A stretch of 64,000 bases of DNA, taken from the NCBI RefSeq assembly GCF_018736085.1, contig NZ_CP076134.1, forward strand, positions 806,001-870,000. Direction: 5' to 3'. The notes under the pieces are model-generated. The model saw only the letters and a list, made by a program, of their open reading frames with translations, was not told the DNA's origin and searched no databases. This DNA is from Bradyrhizobium sediminis. Its GTDB lineage: Bacteria > Pseudomonadota > Alphaproteobacteria > Rhizobiales > Xanthobacteraceae. A program made the translations under genes and the position numbers. Below, one piece after another: positions 1 through 11,215 of this stretch; within the stretch, counting starts at the first letter, position 1, and every line of letters starts with the position of its first letter.

Positions 1-727
1 TCGGCACGCGCAACAGATAGATCATGATCGGGATCAGGATGAAGCCGCCGCCGATGCCCATCACCGCGCCGATGAATCCGATGACCAGGCCGACGACGAT
101 GACGGGGATCACCGACAGATAGATCTTGGAGCGCTTGAAGCGCATCTTCAGCGGCAGTCCGTGGATCCAGCCGTGGCTGCCCGAGCGCCGCGCCAGCGGC
201 ACCACGCCGCGCCTCGCCCGCATGATGGCGCGGATGCCTTCCCAGAACATCAGGCCGCCGACGGTGCTCAGCAGGATGACGTAGGACAGCGCGATCATCA
301 GGTCGAGCTGGCCGAGCGAGCGCAGCAGCGTGAAGGTCCAGACCCCCAGCGCGGTGCCGATGGTGCCGCCGCAGAGCAGCACCAGCGCCAGCGCCGGATC
401 GATGGCGCGGCGCCGCCAGTAGGTCAGGGCGCCCGAAAACGACGAGGCGGCGATATGGCTGGCGACGGAAGCGACCGCGACCGCGGGCGCGATGCCGACG
501 AAGATCAACAGCGGCGTCATCAGAAACCCGCCGCCGATCCCGAACATGCCGGACACGAAGCCGACCGCCGCGCCCATCGCCAGGATGAGGAAGACGTTGA
601 CCGGAATGTCGGCGATCGGGAGGTAGAGCTGCACGCGCGATTTCTTCGGAATGTAGCCGCGAGGCCGGCCGATAACCGCCCACGGCATGGTTTGTTGGGG
701 GCGCGGAGAACGACCGCGTCCCTGCAT
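1..727 (-). CDS. TauE/SafE family sulfite exporter-type permease (3' end beyond window)
   Basis: Inner-membrane permease of the TauE/SafE (DUF81) family, whose members export sulfite, sulfoacetate or related organosulfur anions. Reading the minus strand from 727 gives an open frame to the window edge with the family's duplicated glycine motif: GMFGIGGGF near residue 55 and AVMGIGGGF near residue 230, each followed by a hydrophobic helix, with several further hydrophobic segments between. The carboxyl end lies outside the window. The start is uncertain: ATG at 727, ATG at 688 and GTG at 634 are in frame; the GTG gives the compact N-terminus VQLYLPIAD that I would expect from relatives. The substrate cannot be told from sequence. 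Confidence 0.85.
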   Translation of the reverse strand, partial: MQGRGRSPRPQQTMPWAVIGRPRGYIPKKSRVQLYLPIADIPVNVFLILAMGAAVGFVSGMFGIGGGFLMTPLLIFVGIAPAVAVASVASHIAASSFSGALTYWRRRAIDPALALVLLCGGTIGTALGVWTFTLLRSLGQLDLMIALSYVILLSTVGGLMFWEGIRAIMRARRGVVPLARRSGSHGWIHGLPLKMRFKRSKIYLSVIPVIVVGLVIGFIGAVMGIGGGFILIPIMIYLLRVP

Positions 728-826
728 AACCGAAATCGACCGGGGGAGGGACTAAAGAATCCGCGGCAGGGCGGCTTTTTTGCCCCAAGGCGCCTTCGGA
801 TTTTCCGATGTGGTGAAAAACCGGGA

Positions 827-3800
827 TTAACGGGAGGCGCGCTTGGTCGAAACCGGCTTCGCCGCGGGCTTCGCGGTGGTGGCCTGCACCGGGCCTGAGT
901 CCCATCCGCCGGCCGGGGCCGCCACATGGATGGCGTCGTCGGGCTGGGGCTCCGGCGTGAAGGTCTGGATCGCGAGCCTGGCCGCGGCCAGCGACTGGGC
1001 GTCGAGCCGCTTGGCGATATCGTCGCGCTTGCGGACGGAATCCTCATCGCCCTGCGCCGCCGCCAGGCTGAACCATTTGAAGGATTCGGCGAGGTTCTGT
1101 TCGACGCCGATGCCGCGGGCATAGAGGATGCCGAGGTTGAACTGGCTGTCGGCGACGCCGCGGTCGGCCGCCTTGCGGAACCATTGAGCCGCGTTCTTGT
1201 AGCTGGCGCCCTTGCCGCCGCCGTCGGCGTCGAGCACGGCCAGATTGTGCATCGCCTTGGCGTTGCCGCGCTCGGCGGCCTGCATGTAATAGCGCCGCGC
1301 GATATCGACGTCCTTCTTCACGCTGAGGCCCTTTTCGTAGAGGGTCCCGAGCCGGAAGATCGCCGGCACCACGCCGGCCTGCGCCGCGCGGTCATACCAT
1401 TTCGCGGCCTCGTCGAAATTCGCCGCCACGCCTTTGCCTTCGGCGAAGCGCAGGCCGATCTCGTAGGCCGCGGTCGGATCGCCCTTCAGCGCCGCGGTGC
1501 GCAGCACCGGTCCGCCGATCGCCTCGGGCAGCCGCTCGGTCGGCGGCACCTGCACTTGCAGGAGTTTGCGGCTGGCGGGCGCGGCCGGCTGGGCCGGAAT
1601 GGCGCCGGTGATATCGGCTGAAGATACCGGCGAGGCGATAGGTATCGCCGCCGCCTGCGGGATGGCGACCGAGGCAGTGCCGTCGGGGGCGCTGGGCCCG
1701 GAGTTGTTGAACGATTGCCGGCCGATCGGCTTCGGCGAGGTCATCGAGGGCATGGCGGGCGCCGGCATCGCCGGCTTGGCGCCGTCATCCGCTGGCGCCT
1801 GGAGCGAAGGCGCCGGCTCGTTCGAGCTCTCCATCGCCGGCATCGGCGGGACGGTGCCGCTGTCGAGCAGCGTCATCGCCATCTTGAAGGTGCCGAGCAC
1901 GATGACGACCACGCTCGCGCCGACCAGCAGCGAGCGGATCTTGGAGGTGATGGTCGAAGGCTCCTTGGCCTTGTTGCCGGCGGCGCCCTTCAGCGGGCCG
2001 CGCGCGGCGGACTTGTCGGCGGGCTGGGCGGCCGCGGCGGCCTGTGCGGCGCGCCGCGCGGCGGCAATGAAGCTGGAGGTGCTGACATGCTCGCGCGGGC
2101 CGGCAGGCGGAATTTCGCTGATCGCACTTTCGGAAGCGGCAATGCGCTCCGATGGCGTCGCCGCCCGCCCGGTCGGCCGGGTGCCGGGTTCGAGCGGATG
2201 ATCGGGCGGCAGATCCGGCGCGAGCGCGGGGCGTGGCGGCTGCGCCGTATGCGGCTCGAGGATTTCGCTGATGGCGCGGGGCGCCACCGGCATGACAGGC
2301 GGCGCCGGCGGCTGCACGGCCTGGAATTCCCGCGGGGCGGTGGCGAAATGCTCCTGCGCGGCCGGGTTGGGCAATTCAGGCTTCGGCTGCGGCGGCATCG
2401 CCATGCGAGGTGCGACGGCCTGGTGCGGCGCCGGCATCTGCGGCTGCGGCGCAACCGGCTGCGCGCGGGCCGTGCGCAGGTCGCCCTCGATCATGGCCAG
2501 CCGGTCGACCACATGGCCGAGCGTGTTGTGGACGGCTTCGAGCGAATCCTGGGTGTGGCGGTCGGTTTCGGACTGGCTGAAACGGATGTCCGACAGTTCG
2601 CGCTTGACCGCATCGATCAGGCCGCTGTCGACGGGCTGCGGCGCGCCGACGTTGCGGCTGCTGTTCTCGGCCAGCGCGGCGAAGTTCGCGTGCTGGGTTT
2701 CGAGATGACTCAGGATGTCCTGCAGTGCGTGCTCGACCCGGCCGAGATCGACGCTGGGGCGTTGATCGGCGGAGGCTTCGAGGCGCTCGAGCAGATAGGA
2801 CACGCGCTGTTCGAGATGGGCGAAGGCGGAGGCGTTGTCGCTGCCGACCGGCATGCGGTCGATGCGGTCGGACAACGCCCGCAGCGCGCTCTCGAGATGT
2901 TCGGTACTTTCGCTGGCAGCCGGCCGCTCGCGGCTTTCCAGCGTCGAGGTCAGCGCGGCGATGCGCTGTTCGAGGATCGCGAAGGAATCGCTGTTGCCTT
3001 CGCTGCGCGCGAGCTGGTCGACCTTCGACGACAGCATGTGCACGTCGTCGGAAAGCCGAGCCAGCGCGTCGTTGGAGGCGACGTTGGAGACGATGGCGCG
3101 AAGCGCGGCGATGGCGCCTTCGAGCTGCTGAACGGTGGAGGGGTCGTCATTGGCGCGCAGGATCAGGTCGAGCTTGGCGCCGAGATTGCGAATCGCCTCG
3201 TCGTAGCCGGCCAGTTGCTCGGCCGGCGTCAGCGAGCGCAGCACTTCGCGGATTTCGCCGAGCGCGCGTTCGATGCCGGCCAGCGCCTGGCCATCGGTGC
3301 TGCTCTGGCGGGTGTCGTCGATGCGGCGGGACAGCGAGCGGATTTCGTTCTCGATCGATTCGATCGCCCGCCGCGGCATCGCCTCGGTGATAGCGTGGCG
3401 GATTTCGGCGAGTTCGCTGCGGAACGCGGCGATCGATTGTTCGATGCCGTCGGGCCGCTGCAGCGCTTCGATCTGGCTGGTGATCTTGAACAGATGCCGC
3501 TCGAGCGAAGAAAAATCCGGGCCCGCCGGCGCGGCCGGGGGCATCGGGGGTGCCACAGGCATTGCGGGCGCCATCGCAGGTGTGTTGGAAGGCGCGCTGC
3601 GCGGCGGCAGCGGTCGCGGCGCGGGAGCATCGAGTTCGTTCTGGCGCGCCGCGATCTCCGCGATCGCAAAATCCATCGAGGCCGGGCTGAGTGGCGGCGA
3701 GGGGCGATAGACCTGGGCGGCTGCGCGCTCGACCATTTCGGCCTGGCGCTGCTTGTCCTGGATCTGGGCCTGTCTCGGCGCGGGGTTCGAGATCTGCGAC

Positions 3801-4144
3801 AGCCGCGCGTCGAGACGCGAGATCGCGTCGTTCAGCTGCCTTGCGACGGCGGGCTCGGCGCGCGGAGCCTCGCCACGGGGTGCCTCGGGGCGCGGGCGCG
3901 AAATCTGCTCGATCTGCCGGGTGATCGAATCCAGTCGCTGATGGATGTCGTCGACGGCGCGGGTCTCGCGATAAGCTGGCTGCGGTTGATCGTGGGGGCT
4001 GCGGAAATTGGGTGGGGCGGAATCGCCGATGGTGGAATTCAGCCAGTCATTCAACGACATGCCGGCGCGGCGCGCAGCGGCCTCGGCCCTCTCGCGGACG
4101 GATGGATCGATGCCTTCAACACTCCACGATACGCGCGAATTCAT
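827..4144 (-). CDS. PodJ-like polar localisation/Sel1-repeat membrane protein
   Basis: A 1105-residue protein. Residues 1-45 form a conserved N-terminal helix block (VEGIDPSVRERAEAAAR, then a GMSLNDWL motif). Residues about 60-560 are charged and alanine/leucine rich with heptad-like periodicity, as in long coiled coils, and 560-720 are proline/alanine-rich linker. One membrane helix lies near residues 735-760. After a second proline-rich stretch come at least four Sel1/TPR-like repeats at about 895-1060 (AAYEIGLRFAEGKGV, AIFRLGTLYEKG, AMHNLAVLDADGG, SQFNLGILYARGIGV). This coiled coil-TM-periplasmic Sel1 order matches the PodJ/exopolysaccharide-regulator-like family of alphaproteobacteria, which organises a cell pole. 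Function here is inferred from architecture only. Confidence 0.8.
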   Translation of the reverse strand: MNSRVSWSVEGIDPSVRERAEAAARRAGMSLNDWLNSTIGDSAPPNFRSPHDQPQPAYRETRAVDDIHQRLDSITRQIEQISRPRPEAPRGEAPRAEPAVARQLNDAISRLDARLSQISNPAPRQAQIQDKQRQAEMVERAAAQVYRPSPPLSPASMDFAIAEIAARQNELDAPAPRPLPPRSAPSNTPAMAPAMPVAPPMPPAAPAGPDFSSLERHLFKITSQIEALQRPDGIEQSIAAFRSELAEIRHAITEAMPRRAIESIENEIRSLSRRIDDTRQSSTDGQALAGIERALGEIREVLRSLTPAEQLAGYDEAIRNLGAKLDLILRANDDPSTVQQLEGAIAALRAIVSNVASNDALARLSDDVHMLSSKVDQLARSEGNSDSFAILEQRIAALTSTLESRERPAASESTEHLESALRALSDRIDRMPVGSDNASAFAHLEQRVSYLLERLEASADQRPSVDLGRVEHALQDILSHLETQHANFAALAENSSRNVGAPQPVDSGLIDAVKRELSDIRFSQSETDRHTQDSLEAVHNTLGHVVDRLAMIEGDLRTARAQPVAPQPQMPAPHQAVAPRMAMPPQPKPELPNPAAQEHFATAPREFQAVQPPAPPVMPVAPRAISEILEPHTAQPPRPALAPDLPPDHPLEPGTRPTGRAATPSERIAASESAISEIPPAGPREHVSTSSFIAAARRAAQAAAAAQPADKSAARGPLKGAAGNKAKEPSTITSKIRSLLVGASVVVIVLGTFKMAMTLLDSGTVPPMPAMESSNEPAPSLQAPADDGAKPAMPAPAMPSMTSPKPIGRQSFNNSGPSAPDGTASVAIPQAAAIPIASPVSSADITGAIPAQPAAPASRKLLQVQVPPTERLPEAIGGPVLRTAALKGDPTAAYEIGLRFAEGKGVAANFDEAAKWYDRAAQAGVVPAIFRLGTLYEKGLSVKKDVDIARRYYMQAAERGNAKAMHNLAVLDADGGGKGASYKNAAQWFRKAADRGVADSQFNLGILYARGIGVEQNLAESFKWFSLAAAQGDEDSVRKRDDIAKRLDAQSLAAARLAIQTFTPEPQPDDAIHVAAPAGGWDSGPVQATTAKPAAKPVSTKRASR

Positions 4145-4417
4145 GCTCTCGTCCGGTTCCGACTCCGGCGCGATACCTGCGCCTTCAGCCTCCCCGCGCG
4201 TCCCGAAAGAGAGTCAATCGAACTTCGCGCAGGTCGTCTGCCTCAGAACTCGACTTTTTCGCGTTACGGTAAATAACGGGTTAAGGAATGAGCCGGCCGG
4301 TCCGGAAAGTTAGCAGGCCAGTGAAATAGACCGGGCCGCGAGCCGCCGAAGCCGCCTGAGGTTGGAACCTTGACGATGATCCGACCGGGCGTCGCCGCAG
4401 CCGTCAGGACGCGACGA

Positions 4418-5008
4418 TCATCCCTTGATGCCGCGCCGGCTGCCGCCGATCGGCGTGACGCTGCCTGGCTTCGCGCTCGCCGCCGGCAGGGTATCGAGCG
4501 CCTCTTCGCACCACTCCGCCACGGCGCGCTCGTAGCGAACGCCCATGCGAAGTCCGAGCAGCTTGCCGACATCTCCCGGTGGTGCGGTGCCGTCAGGGAA
4601 GCGCTTGTTGAGGATGCGCTCGTAGCGAGCGAAACGATCTCGGTGGTATTCCAGCCGCGCCATGAGGTCGGCGCGCAACGGCTCGATGTCGACACTGTCG
4701 AGCGCGTAGAGCCGCACCAGGAGATCGTCCTTGATCGAAGCCGGACTGCTCGGCCGCGCGCCCCAGTGCCGCAGCGCGGCTCGGCCTTCGGGCGTCAAGG
4801 TGTAGACGAGCTTGTTGGGCTTGCCCGACTGCACGACCTCGCGGCCCTGAATGTGGCCGCGGTCGCGCAGCTTGGTGAGCTCGCGATAGATCTGCTGGTG
4901 GTTGGCTTTCCAGAAGAAACCGAGCGAATTGTCGAAGGTCTTGGCGAGCTCGTAGCCCGTCATCGGATGTTCCGTGAGGCATGCAAGGATTGCGTCGCCG
5001 AGTGCCAC
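4418..5008 (-). CDS. PadR family transcriptional regulator
   Basis: A 196-residue DNA-binding regulator. The first 80 residues are a PadR winged helix (VALGDAILACLTEHPMTGYEL, then FWKANHQQIYRELTKLRDRG and the wing VYTLTPEGRAALRHW). The remainder is the long C-terminal helical dimerisation domain of the PadR/Vir subfamily. I chose the GTG at 5008 because GGAGGG lies about 9 nt upstream and the product begins at the usual PadR position; the open frame runs on to 5608 but that part is the antisense of the NTF2-like gene. It is divergent from that gene across a palindrome at 5043-5077, so it probably represses itself and the neighbour. The ligand is unknown. Confidence 0.88.
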   Translation of the reverse strand: MALGDAILACLTEHPMTGYELAKTFDNSLGFFWKANHQQIYRELTKLRDRGHIQGREVVQSGKPNKLVYTLTPEGRAALRHWGARPSSPASIKDDLLVRLYALDSVDIEPLRADLMARLEYHRDRFARYERILNKRFPDGTAPPGDVGKLLGLRMGVRYERAVAEWCEEALDTLPAASAKPGSVTPIGGSRRGIKG

Positions 5009-5042
5009 TACGCCAACCCTCCATCCCTGACCGTCTCCAGAT

Positions 5043-5077
5043 GTTGACAATATGCATAAAGGTGCATATGCGTCAAC
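5043..5077. promoter_or_regulatory. nested inverted repeat, candidate PadR operator
   Basis: Between the divergent PadR gene and the NTF2-like gene lie two nested perfect inverted repeats: inner ATATGCA-6 nt-TGCATAT (5050-5069) and outer GTTGAC ... GTCAAC (5043-5048 and 5072-5077). PadR dimers bind palindromes in the intergenic region next to their own gene, so this is the most likely operator. Inference; binding is not shown. Confidence 0.6.
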
Positions 5078-5209
5078 GCGCATAAGGACTGATTTCGGCG
5101 AAAACCCGCCGGATCGGATCAGGCACCCCGCCGGTCGCAGAATCGGTGGAGCGCCCCAAGGTCGAGTCCCTCGCGATCGCTGCGCCTTTGACCGAACAGG
5201 AGACGTCCG

Positions 5210-5596
5210 ATGAGCATGATCGGCCTCGACAAGTGGTACGGCTACCTGAAGTCCCACGACCGCGCGGCGCTGTGGGATCTGCTCCACCCCGATGCGGTGT
5301 TCGAAAGCCCCGTCGTGCATACGCCGCAGCGCGGGCGCGACATCACCTTCAAATATCTGTCGGGCGCGGAAAAGGTGTTGGGCGGTCCGGGCTTCGCCTA
5401 TGTCGGCGAATGGCGCAGCGCCAACGGCGCGGTCCTCGAATTCGAAAAAGAGATCGAGGGCATCAGGATCAACGGCGTCGACATCATCACCTTTGCCGAC
5501 GATGGCCGGATCACCCATTTCAAGGTGATGGTGCGCCCGCTCAAGGCGGTCAACCTTCTGCACCGGCTGATGGGGGAGCAACTGGCGAGCCAGTGA
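5210..5596 (+). CDS. nuclear transport factor 2 / SnoaL-like protein
   Basis: A 128-residue single-domain protein of the NTF2-like alpha+beta cone fold: an N-terminal helix (WYGYLKSHDRAALWDLLHPDAVFESP), a middle strand region (GRDITFKYLS) and a C-terminal sheet (DIITFADDGRITHFKVMVRPLKA). The group covers small-molecule binding proteins and hydrolase/isomerase-like enzymes, and sequence does not give the substrate. The ATG is preceded by AGGAGACG at good spacing. Its position divergent from a PadR regulator suggests induction by the PadR ligand, perhaps for detoxification. A truncated relative sharing the VMVRPLKA ending lies at 57673-57891. Confidence 0.8.
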   Translation: MSMIGLDKWYGYLKSHDRAALWDLLHPDAVFESPVVHTPQRGRDITFKYLSGAEKVLGGPGFAYVGEWRSANGAVLEFEKEIEGIRINGVDIITFADDGRITHFKVMVRPLKAVNLLHRLMGEQLASQ

Positions 5597-5741
5597 CCCC
5601 CGTCGCAACGTCGCAGCCGCGACCCTGATAGTAGCTCCCTATGAACTTCGGAACCGGGTAAGGTTCTTTCTGGAACTCAACGATTGCTGCGCTGCACGAT
5701 CTCCCTTAAAGGGAGCCCGCCAGCCAGTCTGGAGAACGCGA

Positions 5742-7532
5742 ATGCCGATCTACAAAGCTCCCGTGGAAGACGTCTCGTTTCTGCTCAACGACGTGTTCCA
5801 GATCGACCGTTACGACAATCTTCCGGGCTTCAGCGATGCCTCCGCCGATGTGCGGGAGGCGATCCTGGGCGAGGCCGCGAAACTGGCCGAAGAAGTGCTG
5901 CAGCCGCTCAACCGCACGGGCGATCTCGAGGGCTGCACCCGCCACGACGACGGCCGGGTGTCCACACCGAAAGGCTTCAAGGAAGCGTTCAAGCAGGTCG
6001 CCGAAGGCGGCTGGCTGGGCCTGTCCGCGCCGGCGGAATATGGCGGGCAGGGGCTGCCGGTCACGCTGAGCCAGGTCGTCACCGAATTCCTGAGTTCGGC
6101 CAACATGGCGTTTTCGATGTATGGCGGCCTGACCATGGGCGCCGCCGCGGCGCTGCTGGTGCACGGCAAGCCCGAGCAGAAGAAGATGTTCCTGCCGAAG
6201 ATGGTAGCGGGCGAGTGGACCGGCACCATGAACCTCACCGAGCCGCAATGCGGCACGGATCTCGGCCTGTTGCGCACCAAGGCCGTCAAGCAGGCCGACG
6301 GCAGCTACAAGATCACGGGCACCAAGATTTTCATCTCCTCCGGCGAGCACGATCTCGCCGACAACATCATCCACCTGGTGCTGGCGCGAATCGAAGGGGC
6401 CCCGGCGGGCATCAAGGGCGTGTCGCTGTTCGTGGTGCCGAAGATCCTGGTCAATGCCGACGGCTCGCTCGGCGCTCGCAACGGCGTCACCTGCGGCTCG
6501 ATCGAGCACAAGATGGGCATTCACGGCAATTCCACCTGCGTGATGAATTACGACGGCGCCACCGGCTGGCTGATCGGCGAGGAAAACAAGGGCATGCAGG
6601 GCATGTTCGTGATGATGAACGAGGCGCGGCTCGGCGTCGCGGTGCAGGGGCTGGCGCAATCCGAAGTCGCCTACCAGAACGCGGCGGCCTACGCCCGCGA
6701 TCGGCTGCAGGGCCGCGCCCTGTCGGGCGCCAAGGCGCCGGACAAGCCGGCCGACCCGATCATCGTGCATCCCGACGTGCGCCGTACGCTATTGACCATC
6801 CGCGCCTTCAACGAGGCGGCACGCGCGATGGTGGTGTGGACCGCTCTGAAGAGCGACGTCGCCCACCGCTCCAGCGATCCCAAGGATCGCCAGGAGGCCG
6901 ACGATCATATGGGACTGATGACGCCGATCATGAAAGGGGTCATGACCGACGTCGGATTTTCCAACGCGGTGCTGGCGCAGCAGATGTACGGCGGCCACGG
7001 TTATATCGCCGAGCACGGCATGGAGCAGTTCGTGCGCGATGCCCGCATCGCCATGCTTTACGAGGGCGCCAACGGCATTCAGGCGCTCGACCTCGTCGGC
7101 CGCAAGCTGCCGCGCGACGGCGGCCGCGCCGTGATGGCCTTCTTCGGCGAAGTCGCCGGCTTCGCCAAAGAGCACGGCGCTGACGAGGCCATGAAGCCCT
7201 TTGTCGCGCCGCTCGGCACCGCGCTCGGCCATCTGCAACAGGCCACCACTTGGCTGATGCAGAATGCGATGATGAAGCCCGACAATGCCGGCGCCGCCGC
7301 CACCGACTACATGCAATTGTTCGGCCTCGTCACCTTCGCCTATATGTGGGCGCGGATGGCGAAGGTGACGCAGGACAAGATTGCGGGCAGCGGCGCCACG
7401 CCCTATCTGACCACCAAGCTCGTCACCGGCCGCTTCTTCATGGAGAGGATGCTGCCGGAAACCGCGCTGCATCTTGCGCGCATCCAGACCGGATGCGCGA
7501 CCACCATGGAATTGGCGGCGGAAGCGTTCTGA
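5742..7532 (+). CDS. acyl-CoA dehydrogenase (large, C-terminal-extended type)
   Basis: A 596-residue FAD flavoprotein that oxidises acyl-CoA to trans-2-enoyl-CoA, passing electrons to ETF. Visible family features are the FAD/substrate region MNLTEPQCGTDLG near residue 165, the ISSGEHD strand, the KMGIHGNSTC segment, and VLAQQMYGGHGYIAEHGMEQF followed by MLYEGANGIQALDLVGRKL near residue 440, which contains the catalytic/FAD-contact region. The last 110 residues form the extra helical domain typical of the FadE/DmdC-like long subfamily (about 590-600 residues). It is the first gene of a beta-oxidation cluster, 86 bp ahead of the thiolase. Chain-length preference cannot be read. Confidence 0.93.
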   Translation: MPIYKAPVEDVSFLLNDVFQIDRYDNLPGFSDASADVREAILGEAAKLAEEVLQPLNRTGDLEGCTRHDDGRVSTPKGFKEAFKQVAEGGWLGLSAPAEYGGQGLPVTLSQVVTEFLSSANMAFSMYGGLTMGAAAALLVHGKPEQKKMFLPKMVAGEWTGTMNLTEPQCGTDLGLLRTKAVKQADGSYKITGTKIFISSGEHDLADNIIHLVLARIEGAPAGIKGVSLFVVPKILVNADGSLGARNGVTCGSIEHKMGIHGNSTCVMNYDGATGWLIGEENKGMQGMFVMMNEARLGVAVQGLAQSEVAYQNAAAYARDRLQGRALSGAKAPDKPADPIIVHPDVRRTLLTIRAFNEAARAMVVWTALKSDVAHRSSDPKDRQEADDHMGLMTPIMKGVMTDVGFSNAVLAQQMYGGHGYIAEHGMEQFVRDARIAMLYEGANGIQALDLVGRKLPRDGGRAVMAFFGEVAGFAKEHGADEAMKPFVAPLGTALGHLQQATTWLMQNAMMKPDNAGAAATDYMQLFGLVTFAYMWARMAKVTQDKIAGSGATPYLTTKLVTGRFFMERMLPETALHLARIQTGCATTMELAAEAF

Positions 7533-7618
7533 CCGAAAGAATCTTCCGCGGTCCCTGATCGATCCGCGACAACTTCCAATTCTTCTATATATTATGATCC
7601 TCATACAAGGAGGGCGTC

Positions 7619-8827
<1,209 letters not shown>

Positions 8828-8832
8828 TTCAT

Positions 8833-8921
8833 GTAGGGTGGGCAAAGCGAAGCGTGCCCACCAGAATCCACGTCGATTAGCAATGGTGGGCACGGCGCGA
8901 AGCGCGCCTTTGCCCACCCAC
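8833..8921. repeat. palindromic intergenic repeat (GTAGGGTGGGC type)
   Basis: An 89-bp imperfect palindrome fills most of the gap between fadA and fadJ. The left arm reads GTAGGGTGGGCAAAGCGAAG then CGTGCCCACCA; the right arm is close to its reverse complement (TGGTGGGCACGGCGCGAAGC then CCTTTGCCCACC). Repeats of this kind are dispersed in Bradyrhizobium genomes. In RNA it would fold into a long hairpin inside the operon transcript and may modulate fadJ expression. Confidence 0.7.
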
Positions 8922-8984
8922 CGATCAGAGACCAGAGACAACCGCCGCGCCTACAGGGGCTGTCGGCATCGAGGGAGCAACCAC

Positions 8985-11207
8985 ATGGCCTTCAAGAATT
9001 TCAAGGTAGAGACCGACGCCGACGGCATCGTGCTGGTGACATGGGACACCCCGGGCCGTTCGATGAACGTGCTCGACGAAACCTCGGTTGTCGAACTCGA
9101 GGAGATCGTGAAGCAGACCTCGGCCGACGTCGCGGTGAAGGGCGTCGTCATCACCTCGGGCAAGGAAGCGCTGTGCGCCGGCGCCGACCTGTCGATGCTC
9201 GAGGGCATGAGCCAGCAGTATGCCGGGATGCTGAAAAGCAAAGGCGAGGTCGCGGCCAACCAGATGCTGTTCGACCAGAGCCGCCGGTTTTCGCAGGTGT
9301 TTCGCAATATCGAGACCTCCGGCAAGCCGTGGGTCGCCGCGATCAACGGGCTGGCGCTCGGCGGCGGCTTCGAACTGACGCTGTCCTGCCACTACCGCGT
9401 TGCCGCCGAAAATCCCAAGACCCGCCTCGGACTGCCCGAAGTCAAGGTCGGCCTGTTCCCCGGCGCCGGCGGCACCCAGCGCGTGCCGCGCATCGTGTCG
9501 CCGCAGGATGCGATGCAGCTGCTGCTGAAGGGCGAGGCGATCAATCTCGCCAGGGCCAAGGCGCTGAACCTGATCCACGCCATCGTTCCCGCCGGCGAGA
9601 TGATCAAGGCGGCCAAGGACTGGATCAAGGGCGGCGGCAAGGCGGTCGCGCCCTGGGATGAGAAGGGCTTCAAGCTGCCCGGCGGCCCGGTCTACTCCAA
9701 GATGGGCATGCAGATGTTCCCGGCCGGCAACGCGATCTACCGCCGCGAGACCTTTGACAATTATCCGGCGGCGCGCGCCATCATGAGCTGCGTCTATGAA
9801 GGCCTGCAGTTGCCGATCGACGCGGCATTGCGCGTCGAATCCCGCTACTTCACCCAGGTCCTGCGCAGCAACGAAGCCGCGGCAATGATCCGCAGCCTGT
9901 TCCTGTCGATGCAGGAATTGAACAAGGGGGCGCGGCGTCCGCAGAACGTGCCGCCGACCAAGGTCAAGAAGCTCGCCGTGATCGGCGCGGGCTTCATGGG
10001 CGCCAGCGTCGGCTACGTCTCGGCCCGCGCCGGCATCGACGTGGTGCTGATCGACCGCGACCAGGAGAGCGCCGACAAGGGCAAGGGTCATGCCAAGGCC
10101 GTGATCGACGACCTGATCAAGAAGGGCCGCGCCAAGGAGAGCGACCGCGACGCCATCCTCGGCCGCATCAGCGCCACCGCCGACTACAATGTGCTGAAGG
10201 ATTGCGATCTCATCATCGAGGCGGTGTTCGAGGACAGGAAAGTAAAGGCGGAAACCTATGCCAAGGCGCAGCCGCTGCTGAAATCCGACGCGATCTTCGC
10301 CTCCAACACCTCGACGCTCCCGATCAATTCGCTGGCGGAAGAGTTCAAGGACCAGGGCAAGTTCATCGGCATTCACTTCTTCTCGCCGGTCGAGAAGATG
10401 ATGCTGGTGGAAATCATCGTCGGCAAGAACACGGGCGACGTCGCGCTCGCGACCGCGCTGGATTACGTGCGCGTGATCGGCAAGACCCCGATCGTGGTCA
10501 ACGACAGCCGAGGCTTCTTCGCCAACCGCTGCGTGCTGCGCTTCACCGCCGAAGGCCTGGAAATGCTGATGGAAGGCGTGCCGCCGGCGATGATCGAGAA
10601 CACCGCCAAGATGGCCGGCATGCCGGTCGGGCCGCTGTCGCTGTCAGACGAAGTGGCGCTCGATCTCGTGCTCAAGATCATGAAGGCGACCGAAGCCGAT
10701 CTCGGCGCTAATGCCATTGACCAGAGCCAGAAGAAGCTCTTGGTCGAGATGGTCGAAAAGCAGGGCCGCTTCGGCCGCAAGAACGGCAAGGGCTTTTACG
10801 ATTATCCCGAAAAGGGCAAGGGCCAGAAGAGCCTGTGGACCGAGCTTGGCGGCCTGCAGCCGAAGCATCTCGATCCCGATACCCTCGACATCGAGGAATT
10901 GAAGCAGCGTTTCCTGGTGGTGCAGGCGGTGGAAGCCGCGCGCACCGTCGAGGATCACGTCATTACCGACATGCGCGAGGCCGATGTCGGCTCGATCCTC
11001 GGCTTCGGCTTCGCGCCGTTCACCGGCGGCACGCTGTCCTATATCGACTTCATGGGCACCAAGAAGTTCGTCGAACTGTGCCACAAGCTGGAAGCCAAAT
11101 ACGGCTCGCGCTTCACGCCGCCGAAACTGCTGGTCGAGATGGCGGCCAAGGGCGAGACCTTCTACGGCCGCTTCCCGCCGAAGAAGCTGGCGGAGAAGGC
11201 GGCGTAA
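8985..11207 (+). CDS. fadJ: bifunctional enoyl-CoA hydratase / 3-hydroxyacyl-CoA dehydrogenase
   Basis: A 740-residue multifunctional beta-oxidation enzyme. Residues 1 to about 200 are a crotonase domain with the oxyanion-hole/active-site segments [10 protein letters not shown] and [17 protein letters not shown]. Residues about 328-510 form the NAD-binding domain, beginning [20 protein letters not shown], with [14 protein letters not shown] and [12 protein letters not shown]; the C-terminal 3HCDH domains follow ([40 protein letters not shown]). ATG 8985 was chosen over an upstream in-frame extension to 8838, because that extension is only the translated palindromic repeat. Together with the two genes before it this makes a complete beta-oxidation set. 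Confidence 0.93.
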   Translation: MAFKNFKVETDADGIVLVTWDTPGRSMNVLDETSVVELEEIVKQTSADVAVKGVVITSGKEALCAGADLSMLEGMSQQYAGMLKSKGEVAANQMLFDQSRRFSQVFRNIETSGKPWVAAINGLALGGGFELTLSCHYRVAAENPKTRLGLPEVKVGLFPGAGGTQRVPRIVSPQDAMQLLLKGEAINLARAKALNLIHAIVPAGEMIKAAKDWIKGGGKAVAPWDEKGFKLPGGPVYSKMGMQMFPAGNAIYRRETFDNYPAARAIMSCVYEGLQLPIDAALRVESRYFTQVLRSNEAAAMIRSLFLSMQELNKGARRPQNVPPTKVKKLAVIGAGFMGASVGYVSARAGIDVVLIDRDQESADKGKGHAKAVIDDLIKKGRAKESDRDAILGRISATADYNVLKDCDLIIEAVFEDRKVKAETYAKAQPLLKSDAIFASNTSTLPINSLAEEFKDQGKFIGIHFFSPVEKMMLVEIIVGKNTGDVALATALDYVRVIGKTPIVVNDSRGFFANRCVLRFTAEGLEMLMEGVPPAMIENTAKMAGMPVGPLSLSDEVALDLVLKIMKATEADLGANAIDQSQKKLLVEMVEKQGRFGRKNGKGFYDYPEKGKGQKSLWTELGGLQPKHLDPDTLDIEELKQRFLVVQAVEAARTVEDHVITDMREADVGSILGFGFAPFTGGTLSYIDFMGTKKFVELCHKLEAKYGSRFTPPKLLVEMAAKGETFYGRFPPKKLAEKAA

Positions 11208-11215
11208 GATTGACT

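Noticed and set aside
1715..4276. 853-codon plus-strand open frame
   Set aside because: It is the antisense of the PodJ-like gene; GC-rich sequence keeps the frame open, and the product is arginine-rich low-complexity with no domain.
8838..8984. 49-codon N-terminal extension of fadJ
   Set aside because: It only translates the palindromic repeat; the family start is ATG 8985.
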